A stretch of DNA of 6,012 nt, from positions 1 through 6,012 of the forward strand of contig JAGCXJ010000292.1 in NCBI GenBank assembly GCA_017961385.1, read 5' to 3'. This document shows, in pieces, positions 4,239-6,012 of the stretch. The DNA comes from Lachnospiraceae bacterium (GTDB lineage: Bacteria > Bacillota > Clostridia > Lachnospirales > Lachnospiraceae). The translations under genes and the position numbers were made by a program. A model generated the notes under the pieces. That model made no database searches. It saw only the letters and a program-made list of their open reading frames with translations, and had not been told where the DNA came from. Every line of letters starts with the position of its first letter. Position 1 is the first letter of the stretch.

Positions 4239-6012
4239 ATGGCAAATGATTTTTTTTCAACCGAGCAGTATCTGTCAGATCTGAATGCATACTGGCGCGC
4301 AGCCAACTATATCGCTGCAACTCAGCTGTATCTTCTTGACAATCCTATGCTCAGAGAACCTCTGACAAGAGACCAGATCAAAAAGAAGATCGTTGGTCAC
4401 TGGGGAACTGTTCCCGGTCAGAACTTTGTGTATGCGCACATGAACCGTGCGATAAACAAGTATGATCTTGATATGATCCTTATATCAGGACCCGGTCACG
4501 GCGGAAACTTCTTCGTGGCAAACTCATATCTTGAGGGATACTACAGCGAGGTCTATCCCAACATCAGCAGAGATCTTGAAGTTCTTAAGAAGCTAAACAA
4601 GCAGTTTTCATTCCCGGGCGGCATCTCAAGCCACGTAGCACCTGAGACACCCGGTTCTATCAACGAGGGCGGCGAGCTCGGATATTCAATAGCACATGCT
4701 TTCGGTGCTGTATTTGACAATCCCGACCTTATAGCAACAGTAATAGTCGGTGACGGAGAGGCTGAAACAGGTCCTCTTGCGACTGCATGGCATTCAAACA
4801 AGTTCATCAATGCCGCAAACGACGGTGCCGTTTTGCCTATATTACACCTTAACGAATACAAGATAAGCAACCCTACGGTGCTCTCTCATATAACACATGA
4901 GGAGGTAGCAAGCCTCTTCCACGGCTACGGATGGAAGCCCATCTTTGTTGAAGGTGACGATCCGATGACGATGCATAAGGAAATGGCTGAGGCTGTTGAT
5001 TCATGTATCGAGCAGATCAAGGCTATTCAGAAGGCAGCCAGAGAAGAAGGAAACACAGAGCGTCCGTTCTGGCCGATGATCGTTCTTCGCACTCCCAAGG
5101 GATGGACAGGTCCCAAGTTTGTCGACGGTTTGAGGGTCGAGGGTTCATTCCGTGCGCATCAGGTTCCGATCACGATGGAAAAGCCCGAGCATGTAGAGCT
5201 TCTTAAAGAGTGGCTCTTAAGCTACAAGCCTGAAGAACTCTTTGATGAAGAAGGTCAGCTCCTTGAAAAGTACCGCTATATAGCTCCCAAGGGAGACAGA
5301 AGGATATCTGCTAATCCTCATGCAAACGGCGGAAAGTTATTACGTGATCTTCGCCTTCCTGATTTCAGGGATTATGCGGTAGAGGTTCCCTCACCCGGAT
5401 CTGTTGAGAAGCAGGATATGATAGAGCTCGGCGGATTTGTACGAGATATATTCAAGTTAAACAGAGATTCAAAGAACTTCCGTATCTTCGGTCCCGATGA
5501 GACAATGTCCAACCGTCTCTACAAGGTATTCGAAGAGACAAAGCGTGACTGGAACGGCCAGTATCACGAGGCTGATGAGGATCTTGCCTTAGACGGAAGG
5601 ATCATGGATTCATACCTTTCAGAGCATATGTGCGAAGGATGGCTTGAGGGATACCTTCTGACAGGCCGTCACGGATTCTTTGCAAGCTATGAGGCATTCA
5701 TCCGTGTTGTAGATTCAATGTGTGCACAGCATGCTAAATGGCTCAAGGTATGCAACGATCTCTACTGGAGAGAGGAGATAGCTTCTCTTAACCTTATACT
5801 TACATCAAATGTATGGCAGCAGGACCACAACGGATTCACACATCAGGATCCCGGTTTCCTCGATCATATAGCTAACAAGAAGGCAGACGTTGTACGTATG
5901 TACCTTCCTCCGGATGCAAACTGTCTGCTCTCATGCTTCGATCACTGTATCAGGAGCAAGAACTACGTTAACGTTATCATCGCCTCAAAGCATCCGAGTC
6001 ACCAGTGGCTTA
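4239..6012 (+). CDS. xfp: Phosphoketolase (xylulose-5-P / fructose-6-P), 3' end beyond the window
   Basis: The frame is open without a stop from ATG 4239 to the right edge: 591 residues of a family of about 790-825, so roughly the last 200 are missing. The enzyme is a cytoplasmic, thiamine-diphosphate-dependent phosphoketolase. It splits xylulose-5-P (and often fructose-6-P) with phosphate to acetyl-P plus glyceraldehyde-3-P (or erythrose-4-P). Motifs in order: YWRAANY (18-24), GHWGTVPG with His54, GPGHG with His87, SFPGGISSH (124-132), PETPGSINEGGELGYS (135-150), the ThDP/Mg motif GDGEAETGP (171-179) leading to LHLN (202-205), GWTGPK, FRAHQVP with His307, FGPDETMSNR (about 417-426), EGWLEGYLLTGRHG (466-479) and QDHNGFTHQDPG with His530 and His535. 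These are the conserved phosphoketolase histidine and glutamate regions, so the visible part looks catalytically intact. Whether it prefers xylulose-5-P or takes both substrates cannot be read from motifs. The gene follows the HAD gene after 126 nt with its own promoter. Confidence 0.96.
   Translation, partial: MANDFFSTEQYLSDLNAYWRAANYIAATQLYLLDNPMLREPLTRDQIKKKIVGHWGTVPGQNFVYAHMNRAINKYDLDMILISGPGHGGNFFVANSYLEGYYSEVYPNISRDLEVLKKLNKQFSFPGGISSHVAPETPGSINEGGELGYSIAHAFGAVFDNPDLIATVIVGDGEAETGPLATAWHSNKFINAANDGAVLPILHLNEYKISNPTVLSHITHEEVASLFHGYGWKPIFVEGDDPMTMHKEMAEAVDSCIEQIKAIQKAAREEGNTERPFWPMIVLRTPKGWTGPKFVDGLRVEGSFRAHQVPITMEKPEHVELLKEWLLSYKPEELFDEEGQLLEKYRYIAPKGDRRISANPHANGGKLLRDLRLPDFRDYAVEVPSPGSVEKQDMIELGGFVRDIFKLNRDSKNFRIFGPDETMSNRLYKVFEETKRDWNGQYHEADEDLALDGRIMDSYLSEHMCEGWLEGYLLTGRHGFFASYEAFIRVVDSMCAQHAKWLKVCNDLYWREEIASLNLILTSNVWQQDHNGFTHQDPGFLDHIANKKADVVRMYLPPDANCLLSCFDHCIRSKNYVNVIIASKHPSHQWL

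Noticed and set aside
4553..4870. Open frame of 105 codons on the - strand
   Set aside because: It lies opposite the highly conserved ThDP-binding region of phosphoketolase; it is a shadow frame.
1..6012. Mobile element, CRISPR array, phage or defence system
   Set aside because: No transposase, integrase, terminal inverted repeats, target duplications or regularly spaced repeats are visible. All genes are housekeeping or metabolic types with similar base composition by eye.

Overview
This 6 kb window looks like chromosomal DNA from an anaerobic Clostridia member, most likely a Lachnospiraceae bacterium (Butyrivibrio/Roseburia-like). That placement is inferred from protein style: the clostridial-type LysA variant, the SLC45/GPH-like sugar transporter, the phosphoketolase, and AT-rich promoters with strong GGAG-type ribosome binding sites. 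No database search was possible, so the genus is not established.

Layout from left to right. (1) The 3' two thirds of a lysA-like PLP-dependent decarboxylase (+) enters from the left edge and ends at 830. (2) A 12-bp palindromic bidirectional terminator (841-866) separates it from a convergent gene. (3) A sugar-type MFS permease (-) spans 874-2178. (4) A short AT-rich divergent control region (2179-2294) carries overlapping promoters and inverted repeats. (5) A tight three-gene (+) operon follows: a plsY-family acyl-phosphate glycerol-3-phosphate acyltransferase, a VanZ-family membrane protein, and a HAD-superfamily phosphatase. The gaps between these genes are 18 nt and 0 nt. (6) A 126-nt leader with its own promoter and ribosome binding site precedes a phosphoketolase gene (+) that runs off the right edge with 591 residues visible.

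Functionally the window mixes housekeeping and central carbon genes. LysA makes lysine from meso-diaminopimelate and so also affects the peptidoglycan precursor pool. PlsY makes lysophosphatidic acid, the first phospholipid intermediate. The VanZ-like protein is probably envelope-linked. The permease probably imports a glycoside. The phosphoketolase cleaves xylulose-5-P and/or fructose-6-P to acetyl-phosphate. The operon of PlsY, VanZ and HAD phosphatase suggests an envelope theme, but that is inference.

I see no mobile element, CRISPR array, tRNA, rRNA, riboswitch or phage signature, and no convincing undescribed system. The points most worth a second look are the non-canonical active-site motifs of the LysA-like protein, the architecture of the divergent promoter, and the makeup of the plsY-vanZ-HAD operon.
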